Source: Bacillota bacterium (GTDB lineage: Bacteria; Bacillota; Bacilli; Alicyclobacillales; SLC66). Taken from it: a stretch of 45,188 nt of DNA. Position numbers and translations under genes: made by a program. Under the pieces are notes generated by a model, which saw only the letters and a list, made by a program, of their open reading frames with translations, was not told where the DNA came from and did no database searches. Location: contig JAJYOE010000010.1 of assembly GCA_021785975.1 (NCBI GenBank), forward strand, positions 1 to 45,188. Direction: 5' to 3'. This document shows positions 10,065 to 19,858 of this stretch, in pieces; the first letter of the stretch is position 1, and each line of letters opens with the position of its first letter.

Positions 10065-10799
10065 TTACTTTATTCCTGCTTTTATGAATGATTCCTTTAA
10101 ATGTCTCGCAATAATAGCCGCACCTTGATGATCACCGTGTATGCATATCGTATCGAGTTCAAGCGATATTATTTCTCCAGTCCGTGCTTTGACCTGCCCA
10201 TTTAAAATCGCATAAAGCACGCGCTCAACCACTAGATCGACATCATCAATCACACTTCCCTTGACGTGTCTAGGTGTCAATGTTCCGTCCACTTCGTACT
10301 CACGATCCGCAAAAAATTCCTGCCAGACCTTCAATCCCCTAGATTCTGCGACCTTAACAAGCAGGCTTCCGGACGGTGCATAAAGAATCAACTGACGATT
10401 GAATGCGGCGATAGCATCTGTGATACAGATGGCCATCTCCTCGTTCGAGGCAGAAAAATTATACAATGCGCCATGCAGTTTCACGTGATGCAAGACAGTT
10501 TGGTGCCGAATTGCGAAAGCAGCAAGTGCGCCAATTTGATAAATGATCTGATTGGCAATTTCTTGACATGTATAAGGAATGTGACGACGTCCAAACCCTT
10601 CGCGATCGGGGTAACCAGGATGCGCGCCGATATATACGCTGCGTTCCTTTGCCAGTTGGACGGTGCGATCCATCACCTGAGGGTCTCCTGCATGAAAACC
10701 GCAAGCAATGTTGGCAGAGGTGATGACGTTAAGCAATGCTTCATCCTGACCAAAAGTATAGGCGCCGAAACCTTCTCCCAGATCCGCATTCAGGTCCAT
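10065..10799 (-). CDS. pxpA: 5-oxoprolinase subunit A (LamB/YcsF family)
   Basis: MDLNADLGEGFG...SANIACGFHAGDPQVM...GAHPGYPDREGFGRR...CIHGDH. Confidence 0.93.
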   Translation of the reverse strand: MDLNADLGEGFGAYTFGQDEALLNVITSANIACGFHAGDPQVMDRTVQLAKERSVYIGAHPGYPDREGFGRRHIPYTCQEIANQIIYQIGALAAFAIRHQTVLHHVKLHGALYNFSASNEEMAICITDAIAAFNRQLILYAPSGSLLVKVAESRGLKVWQEFFADREYEVDGTLTPRHVKGSVIDDVDLVVERVLYAILNGQVKARTGEIISLELDTICIHGDHQGAAIIARHLKESFIKAGIK

Positions 10800-11265
10800 T
10801 TATCCACTCTCCCCAACCCGTCGATAGGTGTTTCTTCCATGCAGAAAACTATAACCAAGCGTAACGATGGGGGAGAGGTATGCAAAAAACGCATAAGGCA
10901 GATTCACGGACATGGATTGCAAAGCAAAAAGTCCTGCGGCAAAAAGACTAATGCCAACTGTCACTATAGAAGTGGTCCATTCCGCCATGCATATTTTCGC
11001 AACATCATTCAAGATGACCTGAATGGCTCCCGCTTTTTCCATCACACCACTTAGCTCAACAACAACTACGACAAGTAACAGTTCGTCAAAGGTATGCCAG
11101 ATTCCCCCTGCATATAATGTCGAATTTTTGTAGATCCTTAAGCCAGTGCCCAATAATGACTATTTTGTTGATGCCATGAAAAAAACACTTCTAAAAGTAG
11201 CGTTATTCCTGCAGAAATCAATAATGTCGGCGTGATATACCGATAATTGTCCCTCGATTTTGTGC
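10800..11265 (-). pseudogene. Possibly frameshifted small membrane protein upstream of pxpA
   Basis: Upstream frame MTGTKSRDNYRYITPTLLISAGITLLLEVFFSWHQQNSHYWALA* is followed without gap by an ORF in another frame carrying hydrophobic segments (FDELLLVVVVVELSGV, TTSIVTVGISLFAAGLFAL). Confidence 0.4.
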
Positions 11266-11400
11266 CTGTCATCCGTTTATCTCTTTCCACGATCTGTGAC
11301 CTGAATCATAGGGTTCCTTTATGATGGTATGTCATAATGAAGATAACCCAAGTAGTGTATGGGATGTAAAGCAAAATTGTATACTGGTCGGTGAATCAAA

Positions 11401-12681
11401 ATGAATCAACATGCTGAAATACGCAAAAAACACATTTCACCAACTGTATGGTACCTTCTCGTTGCTCTCGCTGCGGGGGGAAGCGCATGGTGCGGGTTGT
11501 TTTATATCCTGGTGCAACTTGAACACGGAGTTTTCTGGTCAGGAGCCGTTTTCGCATGGGTCCATCTAGCGATTCTAGGGGCCTTATTAACAGGTGCGTT
11601 CGGAGTGATGTTTCAACTGATTCCTATCGCGTTTCAAGCGCCTCCGCTAGCAAAAAAAGTGGCACTATGGCACTTGCCTTTGCATCTCATCTCCATTTCT
11701 GTCATGATAGATGGTTTTTTGCGCATGCACTTTTACCTTGTCGGAGTGGGAGGCAGTCTTCTATTCATCGTCACACTTTATTACCTTTTTCAAGTATATC
11801 AAAGTTACAAACGCGCCAATAACAAAACCATCGTTCACCGCCGATTATGGGTGCCTATGCTGGGACTTGCACTTGTCATGGGCATCGGTATCTGGCAGGC
11901 ATTTGCCTTACCGGGAACTGGTCTCTCTCTGTTATTTTTCCACATCATGATCGGCGTGTTTTGGTTCTGGGGCGGGTTGGTGCTCGTCATCAGTTATAAA
12001 TTCATCCCCATGTTCGTGCTAAGCCATGGATACTACGCCAACCTCAAACTCACTTCCGGACTTTACTTCAGTGGAATTTTGCTCATTGCACTCAGCTCAT
12101 ACTGGCCTTTTCCACATGCGCCGCTAATGTCTTTGTTGGGGACTGTTTTTACACTGGGTGGTGTCATTATTTTTTTGCAGGATATCCGGAGAATCATTAG
12201 TGCAAGAAAACGGAAACGCATTGTTTTTCCCTTAAAAATCAGCATCATCTCTACAATAATATTGGAGCTTTCGATCGCGATCATATTGTTCTCTGTGCTG
12301 ATCCATTCACTTCATTTGGCAATGATCGCGGCCTACTTGTTCTACTTTGCAGGGATAGTGCCACTACTGATGGGATATTCGCAAAAAATTATTCCTTTCC
12401 TCTATTATGAATACCGTTACAGCCATGCGCCAGATCGCAAAAACGCGCCACTAATCGATGAAATGGTCCCCAATCTCCCAGCACGTTTTGCCATCATGAT
12501 CTATGCCATTAGTGTGGTGTTTGGACTCCTACTTTTCAACTTCTACCATATGATCCCACTCTTTATGCTACCAACTCTTTCTATCCTTCTCAGTGCTTTG
12601 GGCGCCGCCGCTTTTCTCCTCTTATTGGTAAGCCTGATCTATGTGCTTCAAATTGGCGGAAAAAGGCCGACGGAAGAATAG
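11401..12681 (+). CDS. Polytopic membrane protein, heme-copper oxidase subunit I / NnrS-like
   Basis: About 12 TM; WVHLAILGALLTGAFGVMFQLIPIAF resembles the AHxHLxxxGFxxxxxxGxxYxLxP motif of NnrS/CcoN-like proteins; further intramembrane His (HLPLHL, LLFFHIMIGVFWFWGG). Confidence 0.65.
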   Translation: MNQHAEIRKKHISPTVWYLLVALAAGGSAWCGLFYILVQLEHGVFWSGAVFAWVHLAILGALLTGAFGVMFQLIPIAFQAPPLAKKVALWHLPLHLISISVMIDGFLRMHFYLVGVGGSLLFIVTLYYLFQVYQSYKRANNKTIVHRRLWVPMLGLALVMGIGIWQAFALPGTGLSLLFFHIMIGVFWFWGGLVLVISYKFIPMFVLSHGYYANLKLTSGLYFSGILLIALSSYWPFPHAPLMSLLGTVFTLGGVIIFLQDIRRIISARKRKRIVFPLKISIISTIILELSIAIILFSVLIHSLHLAMIAAYLFYFAGIVPLLMGYSQKIIPFLYYEYRYSHAPDRKNAPLIDEMVPNLPARFAIMIYAISVVFGLLLFNFYHMIPLFMLPTLSILLSALGAAAFLLLLVSLIYVLQIGGKRPTEE

Positions 12682-12776
12682 CAAAATACATATCAGCAAT
12701 GTCACAGAATTGAAATACACAAGATGTATCATCGATTTAAGAGCTTGAGTGCATCTAAGGCTGTAAAGAGGTGCTG

Positions 12777-13205
12777 ATGATATTGAGCACAGCAAATATA
12801 ATTCGCATCAAACGCATTTATGATCGCCCTGAACCTTCAGACGGAATGAGGGTACTGATTGACCGTTTGTGGCCAAGAGGTCTTCCCCGTAAACAAGCGC
12901 AAATCGACGAATGGATGAAGGAAATTGCGCCGAGCGCTGAACTTCGGCAATGGTTTGCCCATATACCGGAACGCTATCCTGTGTTCAGCGCTCTCTATGA
13001 AAGGGAATTGCTTGAGGACCCGTTGCACGTGGAAATGCTGATGAGTTTAAAAAAATACCAGGAAGCAAGCAACTTAACACTGCTCTACGGCGCGAAAAAT
13101 GAACATCAAAACCACGCTCAGGTTCTGCTGCGAGTGTTGATGAGGGTATGTGAGATGGCCCCTCACGTTTACGAACAAACAAATCAAACGGTACGAAGCA
13201 ATTGA
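12777..13205 (+). CDS. DUF488 family protein (YeaO-like)
   Basis: IKRIYDRPEPSDGMRVLIDRLWPRGL...WMKEIAPSAELRQWF...LTLLYGAKNEHQNHAQVLL. Confidence 0.9.
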   Translation: MILSTANIIRIKRIYDRPEPSDGMRVLIDRLWPRGLPRKQAQIDEWMKEIAPSAELRQWFAHIPERYPVFSALYERELLEDPLHVEMLMSLKKYQEASNLTLLYGAKNEHQNHAQVLLRVLMRVCEMAPHVYEQTNQTVRSN

Positions 13206-13846
13206 TTGCTGATCCAGATTCCGTTTGTCTCCATTTTGATCGTGCCTTGTTTTTTCATGTCATTTAATATTCGATTCACAGTCTCCCTGGTAGTTCCAAT
13301 CATATTGGCCAATTCCCGGTTAGTGACGCGCAAGGAGAGGAATCTGCCGTCTTCTTTTTGTTCGCCGTACCATTCGCTTAGATGAACAAGGGTTTGTAAT
13401 ATTCGATCACTGGCGTTTTGCAATGTGACATCCTGTAATTTTTGCTGCAATTCAAGGATTTTCTTGCTGAGTACGCGTAACACCGACATTGCAATTTGCG
13501 GTTCTTTTATTAAAAGCTGCTCGAATTTATGCACAGGGATGAATGCCAACTGCGCATCGGTAACTGTTTGAGCCGTGCCGGGATATGGCGAATCGTCAAA
13601 AAATCCTACATGGGGAAACATGTCGCCTGCTTTTAAGAATGAAACAATCTGTTCCCTGCCCTCTTCGTCCACTTTAGATACCTTCACAGTACCTGTACGG
13701 ACAAAATACACTGCGGCTTTATCCTCGCCTTCAAAAAAAACAAATTGACCGCGCTCCAATTGTTGCATGTGTACCAATTTTTCCACTTCCGCCAATTGAC
13801 TATCCGTCAGCGGTCGAAAAATCGGTATGTTCTTCAACCAATCCAT
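13184..13846 (-). CDS. Crp/Fnr family transcriptional regulator
   Basis: cNMP-binding fold (LERGQFVFFEGEDKAAVYFVRTGTVKVSK) and Crp HTH (LTNRELANMIGTTRETVNRILNDMKKQG-type); contains no Cys. Confidence 0.92.
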   Translation of the reverse strand: MDWLKNIPIFRPLTDSQLAEVEKLVHMQQLERGQFVFFEGEDKAAVYFVRTGTVKVSKVDEEGREQIVSFLKAGDMFPHVGFFDDSPYPGTAQTVTDAQLAFIPVHKFEQLLIKEPQIAMSVLRVLSKKILELQQKLQDVTLQNASDRILQTLVHLSEWYGEQKEDGRFLSLRVTNRELANMIGTTRETVNRILNDMKKQGTIKMETNGIWISNQLLRTV

Positions 13847-14059
13847 GCTCTCACCTCAGTTGTCTATCCCTCAGTTGATCTATATAGTACACATTATCAC
13901 AACATGGCGAAAAATAATCCTTTGATGCGCACCATTTCTTATATAATACAGACACAAAAAATTCAATTTTGAAGATCTTAGAAGATTTTTGTGATCAATC
14001 TATCTCAATCGCCTTTTATAATGTGCTATACTACAGAACAAAAGAATTGTCAGCACTCA

Positions 14060-14073
14060 TGAAAACGCTTACT
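14060..14073 (+). promoter_or_regulatory. cre (CcpA) box in acs leader
   Basis: TGAAAACGCTTACT fits TGWAARCGYTWNCW at every position. Confidence 0.65.
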
Positions 14074-14116
14074 GAACGACAATTCAGAATATAGATAAAC
14101 TTAAAGGAGGAGTAAG

Positions 14117-16072
14117 ATGACTACGAACCCAGAAAAATTGGATACCCTTTTAAGTGAGGATCGGGCTTTTGCGCCATCGGAAGAGTTCAAAGCGAAGGCC
14201 AACTTCAACGATCCGGGTATCTATGACCGAGCAGCAGCAGACCCGGAAGCCTACTGGGCAGAACAGGCGCAGAATCTCACCTGGTTTGAACCTTTTACAA
14301 AAACACTGGAATGGAACCCTCCCCATGCCAAATGGTTTTTAGACGGTAAATTGAATGCCACCTATAACCTCGTCGACCGTCATCGTCTCGGCGAACGAAA
14401 AAATAAAGCAGCGATTATTTGGGAAGGCGAACCTGGCGACAGCAAGGTATTTACCTACGATATGCTGGGACGCGAAGTGGACAAAGCCGCCCACATGCTG
14501 AAATCCCTCGGTGTCAAAAAAGGCGATCGGATCATGATCTATTTGCCGATGATCCCAGAACTCCCCATTGCCATGATGGCTTGTGCAAAAATCGGAGCGA
14601 TTCACTCCGTGGTATTTGCAGGATTTTCTTCAGCGTCATTAAAGGACCGGATTCTGGACGCCGATGCGAAACTGCTCATCACAGCAGATGCCGGATGGAG
14701 GCGTGGGAATCAAGTTCCTCTTAAAAATAATGCAGATGTCGCCGTAGAAGATACCCCCATTGAAACAGTCCTCGTCGTGGAACGCATTGGAAAAGATTCC
14801 GGCGCCACCATGAAAGATGGACGTGACGTATTCTGGCATGAACAGATCAAGAAATCTCCCAGTGACCCATTCCCGGCGGAACCAATGGATGCGGAAGACA
14901 TTCTGTACATTCTCTATACATCGGGAACGACAGGCAAACCAAAAGGAATTGTGCATACTACTGGAGGCTATCTGGTTGGTGCCAACACTTCCATGCGCAG
15001 TGTTTTCGACCTGAAAGACGACGATATTTTCTGGTGTTCCGCAGATATTGGTTGGGTGACAGGTCACACTTATATTGTATACGGGCCACTGTCGGCTGGC
15101 GCCACGCTGGTTATGTATGAAGGCGCTCCCGACTTTCCGGATCGCGACAGGTTCTGGGAAATCATCGAAAAATACGGTGTGACCATTTTCTACACCGCGC
15201 CAACCTCTATTCGCACCTTCATGAAATGGGGCCCTCAATATGTGGCGCGCCACAATTTAGATACCTTAAGGTTAATGGGTACGGTGGGCGAACCCATTAA
15301 TCCGGAAGCGTGGATGTGGTATCACGAGCATGTAGGGCACGAACGCTGCCCGATCGTCGATACGTGGTGGCAAACGGAAACCGGAAGTGCGATGATCGCC
15401 CCACTACCGGGATTAGTCACCACAAAACCGGGTTCTGCTACCCGGGCCGTACCTGGCGTATCTGTAGACGTAGTAGACGAAAATGGCGAACCCGTACAAC
15501 CTGGCGCTGGCGGCTATCTTGTTATCACGAAACCATGGCCATCCATGCTTCGTACGATTTGGAGAGATGACGAGCGGTTCCAGAAGACCTATTTCGGCAA
15601 ATATCCCGGCATTTACATGCCAGGCGATGGTGCCCATCTCGACGAAGATCGCTATATCTGGATCCTGGGCCGTATTGATGACGTGATCAACGTCTCGGGT
15701 CACCGCATCGGTACCATGGAAGTGGAGAGCGCGCTAGTTGACCACAAATCCGTGGCTGAAGCGGCTGTTATCGGAAGATCCCACGAAATTAAAGGACAAG
15801 CTATCACCGCCTTTGTCACGTTAAAAGAAGGCATTAACGCGAGTGACGATTTGGTAGCAGAACTAAAACAACACGTCGTGGAAAAAATCGGCGCTATGGC
15901 GAGGCCGGAAGAAATTCTCTTTACAGCAGAACTGCCAAAGACACGCAGCGCGAAGATCATGCGTCGGTTATTGCGGGATATCGCTGAAGGAAGAGCCATT
16001 GGCGATACGACCACACTTGCGGATCCAAGTGTGATTGACGCGTTGAAACAGCAGTATTCGGATAAAGAATAG
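14117..16072 (+). CDS. acs: Acetyl-CoA synthetase
   Basis: [90 protein letters not shown]. Confidence 0.96.
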   Translation: MTTNPEKLDTLLSEDRAFAPSEEFKAKANFNDPGIYDRAAADPEAYWAEQAQNLTWFEPFTKTLEWNPPHAKWFLDGKLNATYNLVDRHRLGERKNKAAIIWEGEPGDSKVFTYDMLGREVDKAAHMLKSLGVKKGDRIMIYLPMIPELPIAMMACAKIGAIHSVVFAGFSSASLKDRILDADAKLLITADAGWRRGNQVPLKNNADVAVEDTPIETVLVVERIGKDSGATMKDGRDVFWHEQIKKSPSDPFPAEPMDAEDILYILYTSGTTGKPKGIVHTTGGYLVGANTSMRSVFDLKDDDIFWCSADIGWVTGHTYIVYGPLSAGATLVMYEGAPDFPDRDRFWEIIEKYGVTIFYTAPTSIRTFMKWGPQYVARHNLDTLRLMGTVGEPINPEAWMWYHEHVGHERCPIVDTWWQTETGSAMIAPLPGLVTTKPGSATRAVPGVSVDVVDENGEPVQPGAGGYLVITKPWPSMLRTIWRDDERFQKTYFGKYPGIYMPGDGAHLDEDRYIWILGRIDDVINVSGHRIGTMEVESALVDHKSVAEAAVIGRSHEIKGQAITAFVTLKEGINASDDLVAELKQHVVEKIGAMARPEEILFTAELPKTRSAKIMRRLLRDIAEGRAIGDTTTLADPSVIDALKQQYSDKE

Positions 16073-16086
16073 AGCACCGCGAACGG

Positions 16087-16124
16087 GTGCAATCCCTAGG
16101 TCATAAAAGTCCTGGGGATTGCAC
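16087..16124. terminator. Hairpin between convergent acs and PsiE-like gene
   Basis: GTGCAATCCCTAGG / CCTGGGGATTGCAC with 10-nt loop, followed by TTATTTCTT. Confidence 0.7.
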
Positions 16125-16149
16125 TTATTTCTTACCTGTTCTTTCTCGA

Positions 16150-16617
16150 TCATTGCTCTTTCTCACGACTAAAGCGGTTCCAGAATAACCGCAATAATAG
16201 AAGCACTGCAAAAACCCCGGTTTCAAACATCAGGGTTTGATTGTTATGGGCAAGCAACATTTTTCTACCCATTACTGTCAATAACAAATCCAGTAGGCGT
16301 GTGGGGGCAAGTGTCCTCAGTAAGTCCAAAAATTCATAGACGAGAATCAGCGCAAAAAGATCATCGACAAAAGAATAAAAATCAGTAAAAACAATTTTTG
16401 GATTGACGACGAGAATATACCACCTCATCACAAATCCAATGATCCCCAGCATCAGAATCAATAAAATTAGTGTGACGATAGCCCACCGAAAATAAGTAGA
16501 AATATGCGAAACAAATTTCAAAAGCCGTTCTTTCAAAACAATACACCCACTTATATTAATCATTTTTATGTTGTATGTATCAATAATATAACCTATTTCT
16601 AAATCAATGTCGGGCAT
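16150..16617 (-). CDS. PsiE-like (phosphate-starvation-inducible) membrane protein
   Basis: FTDFYSFVDDLFALILVYEFLDLLRT plus several TM segments. Confidence 0.6.
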   Translation of the reverse strand: MPDIDLEIGYIIDTYNIKMINISGCIVLKERLLKFVSHISTYFRWAIVTLILLILMLGIIGFVMRWYILVVNPKIVFTDFYSFVDDLFALILVYEFLDLLRTLAPTRLLDLLLTVMGRKMLLAHNNQTLMFETGVFAVLLLLRLFWNRFSREKEQ

Positions 16618-16708
16618 TCTGTAGCACCTTTTAATAGATTAGAAGCAACCATTTTGAATAAGTTCAATTGATTCTTTGTGTCTGAAATGTGAACTCGCTA
16701 TCATTGGA

Positions 16709-16737
16709 TTGACAAGTTAACAGATATTTCGTAGAAT
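16709..16737 (+). promoter_or_regulatory. Sigma-A promoter of acetate transporter
   Basis: TTGACA-N17-TAGAAT. Confidence 0.7.
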
Positions 16738-16749
16738 TCTAATAAGATA

Positions 16750-16763
16750 TTAAAGCGCTTTCA
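16750..16763 (+). promoter_or_regulatory. cre-like box just downstream of transporter promoter
   Basis: TTAAAGCGCTTTCA, 13/14 to TGWAARCGYTWNCW. Confidence 0.55.
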
Positions 16764-16788
16764 TTCCATTATAAGGGAGGTTGAAAGG

Positions 16789-17370
16789 ATGAGTGATAAA
16801 CCCGTTGTCATTGCAGATCCCGGTCCGCTGGGACTTGCAGCATTCGGTATTACTACTGTCATCCTAAGTTTAATTAACGCCAATATTCTTCCTGGTGCGA
16901 CCATGACAACAGTCTTGGAATTAGCACTGGTGTATGGCGGTGCATCGCAGCTTCTGGCAGGTATGTGGGAGTTTCGTAAAGGCAACACATTCGGCGCTAC
17001 TGCTTTTACGTCATACGGCGCATTTTGGATTTCGTTCTATCTCCTTGTTACCAATATTTCTGCAATGGGTAAAGATGCAGGAACCGGTGTTGGAATTTAC
17101 CTTTTAATGTGGGGAGTATTTTCCCTTTATATGTTCTTTGGCACTTTCTACGCAAATAAGGCATTGTTCTTCATCTTCCTATTCTTAGTCATCACATTCA
17201 TTCTGCTTGCCATCGCTAACTTCAGCGGTTCTAGCGCAGTGATTGGTGGTATCTTTGGACTAATTACAGGTATTCTTGCACTTTATACTTCTGCTGCAGG
17301 TGTCATCAATGCACAGGCTGGCAAAGTGGTTTGGCCCGTTGGCGCTCCATTCATGAAACAAAATTCATAA
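16789..17370 (+). CDS. GPR1/FUN34/YaaH family acetate uptake transporter
   Basis: ADPGPLGLAAFGITTVILSLINANILP...YGGASQLLAGMWEFRKGNTFGATAFTSYGAFWISF. Confidence 0.93.
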   Translation: MSDKPVVIADPGPLGLAAFGITTVILSLINANILPGATMTTVLELALVYGGASQLLAGMWEFRKGNTFGATAFTSYGAFWISFYLLVTNISAMGKDAGTGVGIYLLMWGVFSLYMFFGTFYANKALFFIFLFLVITFILLAIANFSGSSAVIGGIFGLITGILALYTSAAGVINAQAGKVVWPVGAPFMKQNS

Positions 17371-17399
17371 TTGTCAAGATTAAGTTTATTCAATATCCC

Positions 17400-17434
17400 A
17401 AGTGGGGGATAGGCCAAGTGCCTATCCCCCACTT
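17400..17434. terminator. 15-bp perfect hairpin between convergent genes
   Basis: AAGTGGGGGATAGGC-CAAGT-GCCTATCCCCCACTT. Confidence 0.75.
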
Positions 17435-17454
17435 CATTTGTTATTGAATGGATC

Positions 17455-19065
17455 CTAGTTGACATGGAATCTTTCCAACTCATCGCTTAACGCTTTGAAG
17501 ACTCCCGTCAACCTATGAACTGCTTCTGAAATGCTAAGCAGTTGTTCCGTTTGATGCTTGCTCGCTCCGCGAATGCCGTCCACTTGAAGCGCAAATTGTG
17601 AAGTGATTTTTAATATCTCACCCACATTGGATAGAATCTCATCTCGAAACTGTTGTGTTTCTTTTACTTGCCAACGCGTCTTATCCATTTGTTCTTTTAA
17701 GGTGTCAATGCTGCCCTTTACATTTCCGACTTCACTGTTCAGTTTTCGAAAACTCTCCTGACTGATCCGTATTGAGTTTTCCTGTTTTGTAGCCGTTGCG
17801 CTAGTTGAACTCATAAACGCACTTAACTCCTGTACTGCATCCCGGACGCGATTGGTCAACTCATCAGTCTCGTCAGAAAGCTTGCCGATTTCTTCTGCTA
17901 CCACAGAAAATCCCTTCCCATATTCCCCTGCGCGAGCAGCCTCGATACTTGCGTTTAGCGAGAGCATTCTCGTCTGATTGGAAATTTCGCCGATCTCCAT
18001 GGCCCAGGCCTTTATTTGATCGACTTGCTGCAGCAGTTGGTTAAAATTCTCGGCAAACTGGTTCATCACGTTCACGGTATCCACCATGTGTTGCTCGATA
18101 TTGATCATGCTACGACCCGCATCGGTAACGAGACTATCAATGCCGATCAAAAGAGACTGTGAGGAAGTAACTTCCTGATCGATTCTATTCATTTTCCCTG
18201 CAATATTTTCGAGTTCCCCAGTAGAATTAGCGAGCAAAACGTTTTGTTTACTGGCACCGGTGCCGATTTCCTCAACACCCGCACCAAGTTCTTCTGCGCC
18301 AGCGTAAATTTCATTTAAAGCGGAAGAGGATTCTTCTACCCCCTCATTCACGCTGAGCGCTGCTGAATGAATTCTTTTAATAATAGAAACGATGCCAATG
18401 CTGACTTTGTTCAGTTCAAAGTGCAACTGTCCCCATTCATCCCGTGCTTTGGGATGCAATTGACCATTCAATTCTCCACTGGCCATCGTTCGCATAAACT
18501 GAATGGTCTGACGATAAAACCTGCGAAACTGGAAACCCTCGTTGATGACGATGGCGCCTGCTACGAGCATCAGACCTGCGCTCCAATAGTTTTTAGTCAC
18601 TGCGGCATCGATAATTCCCGCCAATTGCAAAACGCCGAAAGGGACTCCCACTTTCAGCTCTCGACTGAGTCCCTTTAAGATCGTACCAGAACGAAGCGCA
18701 TAAACTTTTTGCCCTTGATAATATACAGGTGTGGAGACATCGACAAGCTGTTCTCCTGTGTTTCTGGGATAAAAAAAGGCTTCTGTCTTCACAACCGCTG
18801 CGCACTTCAACCCTACAGGGTCTGTAAAATACACCGCCTCTCTCAGGTGGTTGGTGTGGATTTCACCGTAACCATCTGGTTTGACCAACACAAAATACTC
18901 CAGTTCACCAAGGTGATTTTTTAATATAGTGCGAATCTCAGCCTTAGATTCATCAGTCAAGCCATGTCGACGCTCCAGTGCCTGCTCCACTTCACGAGCG
19001 GTTAATTCCACTAGCACACTTTGTCGTTTTACTATTTTATTAGGTAATTTTTTCCCTGCCGGCAT
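17455..19065 (-). CDS. Methyl-accepting chemotaxis protein
   Basis: MCP signalling hairpin [45 protein letters not shown]-terminal sensor-like domain, one hydrophobic hairpin, HAMP-like region. Confidence 0.9.
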   Translation of the reverse strand: MPAGKKLPNKIVKRQSVLVELTAREVEQALERRHGLTDESKAEIRTILKNHLGELEYFVLVKPDGYGEIHTNHLREAVYFTDPVGLKCAAVVKTEAFFYPRNTGEQLVDVSTPVYYQGQKVYALRSGTILKGLSRELKVGVPFGVLQLAGIIDAAVTKNYWSAGLMLVAGAIVINEGFQFRRFYRQTIQFMRTMASGELNGQLHPKARDEWGQLHFELNKVSIGIVSIIKRIHSAALSVNEGVEESSSALNEIYAGAEELGAGVEEIGTGASKQNVLLANSTGELENIAGKMNRIDQEVTSSQSLLIGIDSLVTDAGRSMINIEQHMVDTVNVMNQFAENFNQLLQQVDQIKAWAMEIGEISNQTRMLSLNASIEAARAGEYGKGFSVVAEEIGKLSDETDELTNRVRDAVQELSAFMSSTSATATKQENSIRISQESFRKLNSEVGNVKGSIDTLKEQMDKTRWQVKETQQFRDEILSNVGEILKITSQFALQVDGIRGASKHQTEQLLSISEAVHRLTGVFKALSDELERFHVN

Positions 19066-19167
19066 GTGAAACCCCTTCCGTTGTGATAGCGCTTACTCCA
19101 GACCCTTTATGTTAAAATGAGTTTATCTTTTCACTATATCCACACTTATAAGTGAAGCAATAAGGTG

Positions 19168-19665
19168 ATGCTGATGGCAAACTCCTTACATTTGCAGCGA
19201 CAACGCACTGCCACAAAACAACACATCTATATCAAGCCTTATAAGCACTCTCAGATTTGGCTTGAAACAAAGAGCAATAAATTGTTTGAAGCTAACCTCT
19301 CTGGTGACCTTTCACGCCAAAAGAGATATCTCGTCATTCGCACTAATCACCCCATCTCTGAAGAATGGTTTTATTATAAAGGAAATCAGAATTACGCAAA
19401 AATACACCTTGGCTTACTCATCGAAAACAAAGGTTCGAAATATACTGAAATCTCATGTTCTGTGGATCGCATGTTCTACAGTTCTTTTATCATCGACGTT
19501 TTGCATGACCATAAAATAATAAAAATTTCAAAAAAACACGAATTTGATATTCCTGGCTCCTTTCCTTATTATATAAAACCAAGGGGTTGGCAAAAATGGT
19601 ATAATTTATTCCAATATTTAAGAAGAATTCTTTATAAAATTATAAATCAAAAAACACATCAATAA
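19168..19665 (+). CDS. Hypothetical protein (AT-rich gene)
   Basis: 165-aa ORF with SD-like AAGG upstream; no recognised family. Confidence 0.5.
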   Translation: MLMANSLHLQRQRTATKQHIYIKPYKHSQIWLETKSNKLFEANLSGDLSRQKRYLVIRTNHPISEEWFYYKGNQNYAKIHLGLLIENKGSKYTEISCSVDRMFYSSFIIDVLHDHKIIKISKKHEFDIPGSFPYYIKPRGWQKWYNLFQYLRRILYKIINQKTHQ

Positions 19666-19858
19666 CACCTTAAATTATTATTTTAATTAGCAATATATTA
19701 CAACTGTTATTCCTGATCGATATCTGATCTTCCCGTGTCTTACTCCCGTAGAAATGAACTATTGAAAGCGGTTATTTTATATCATGACGAATTTACGACA
19801 AAACCCTTACAATATGATCAATTCTTTACGATTGAAAGATTGAAAGGGGGATGCGCCG

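Noticed and set aside
11660-11682. TGGCACTATGGCACTTGCC as a sigma-54 promoter
   Set aside because: GG-GC spacing is wrong and it lies inside a coding region.
13184-13205. 22-bp convergent overlap of DUF488 and Crp/Fnr genes as a regulatory device
   Set aside because: Short 3' overlaps are common in compact bacterial genomes; no further evidence.
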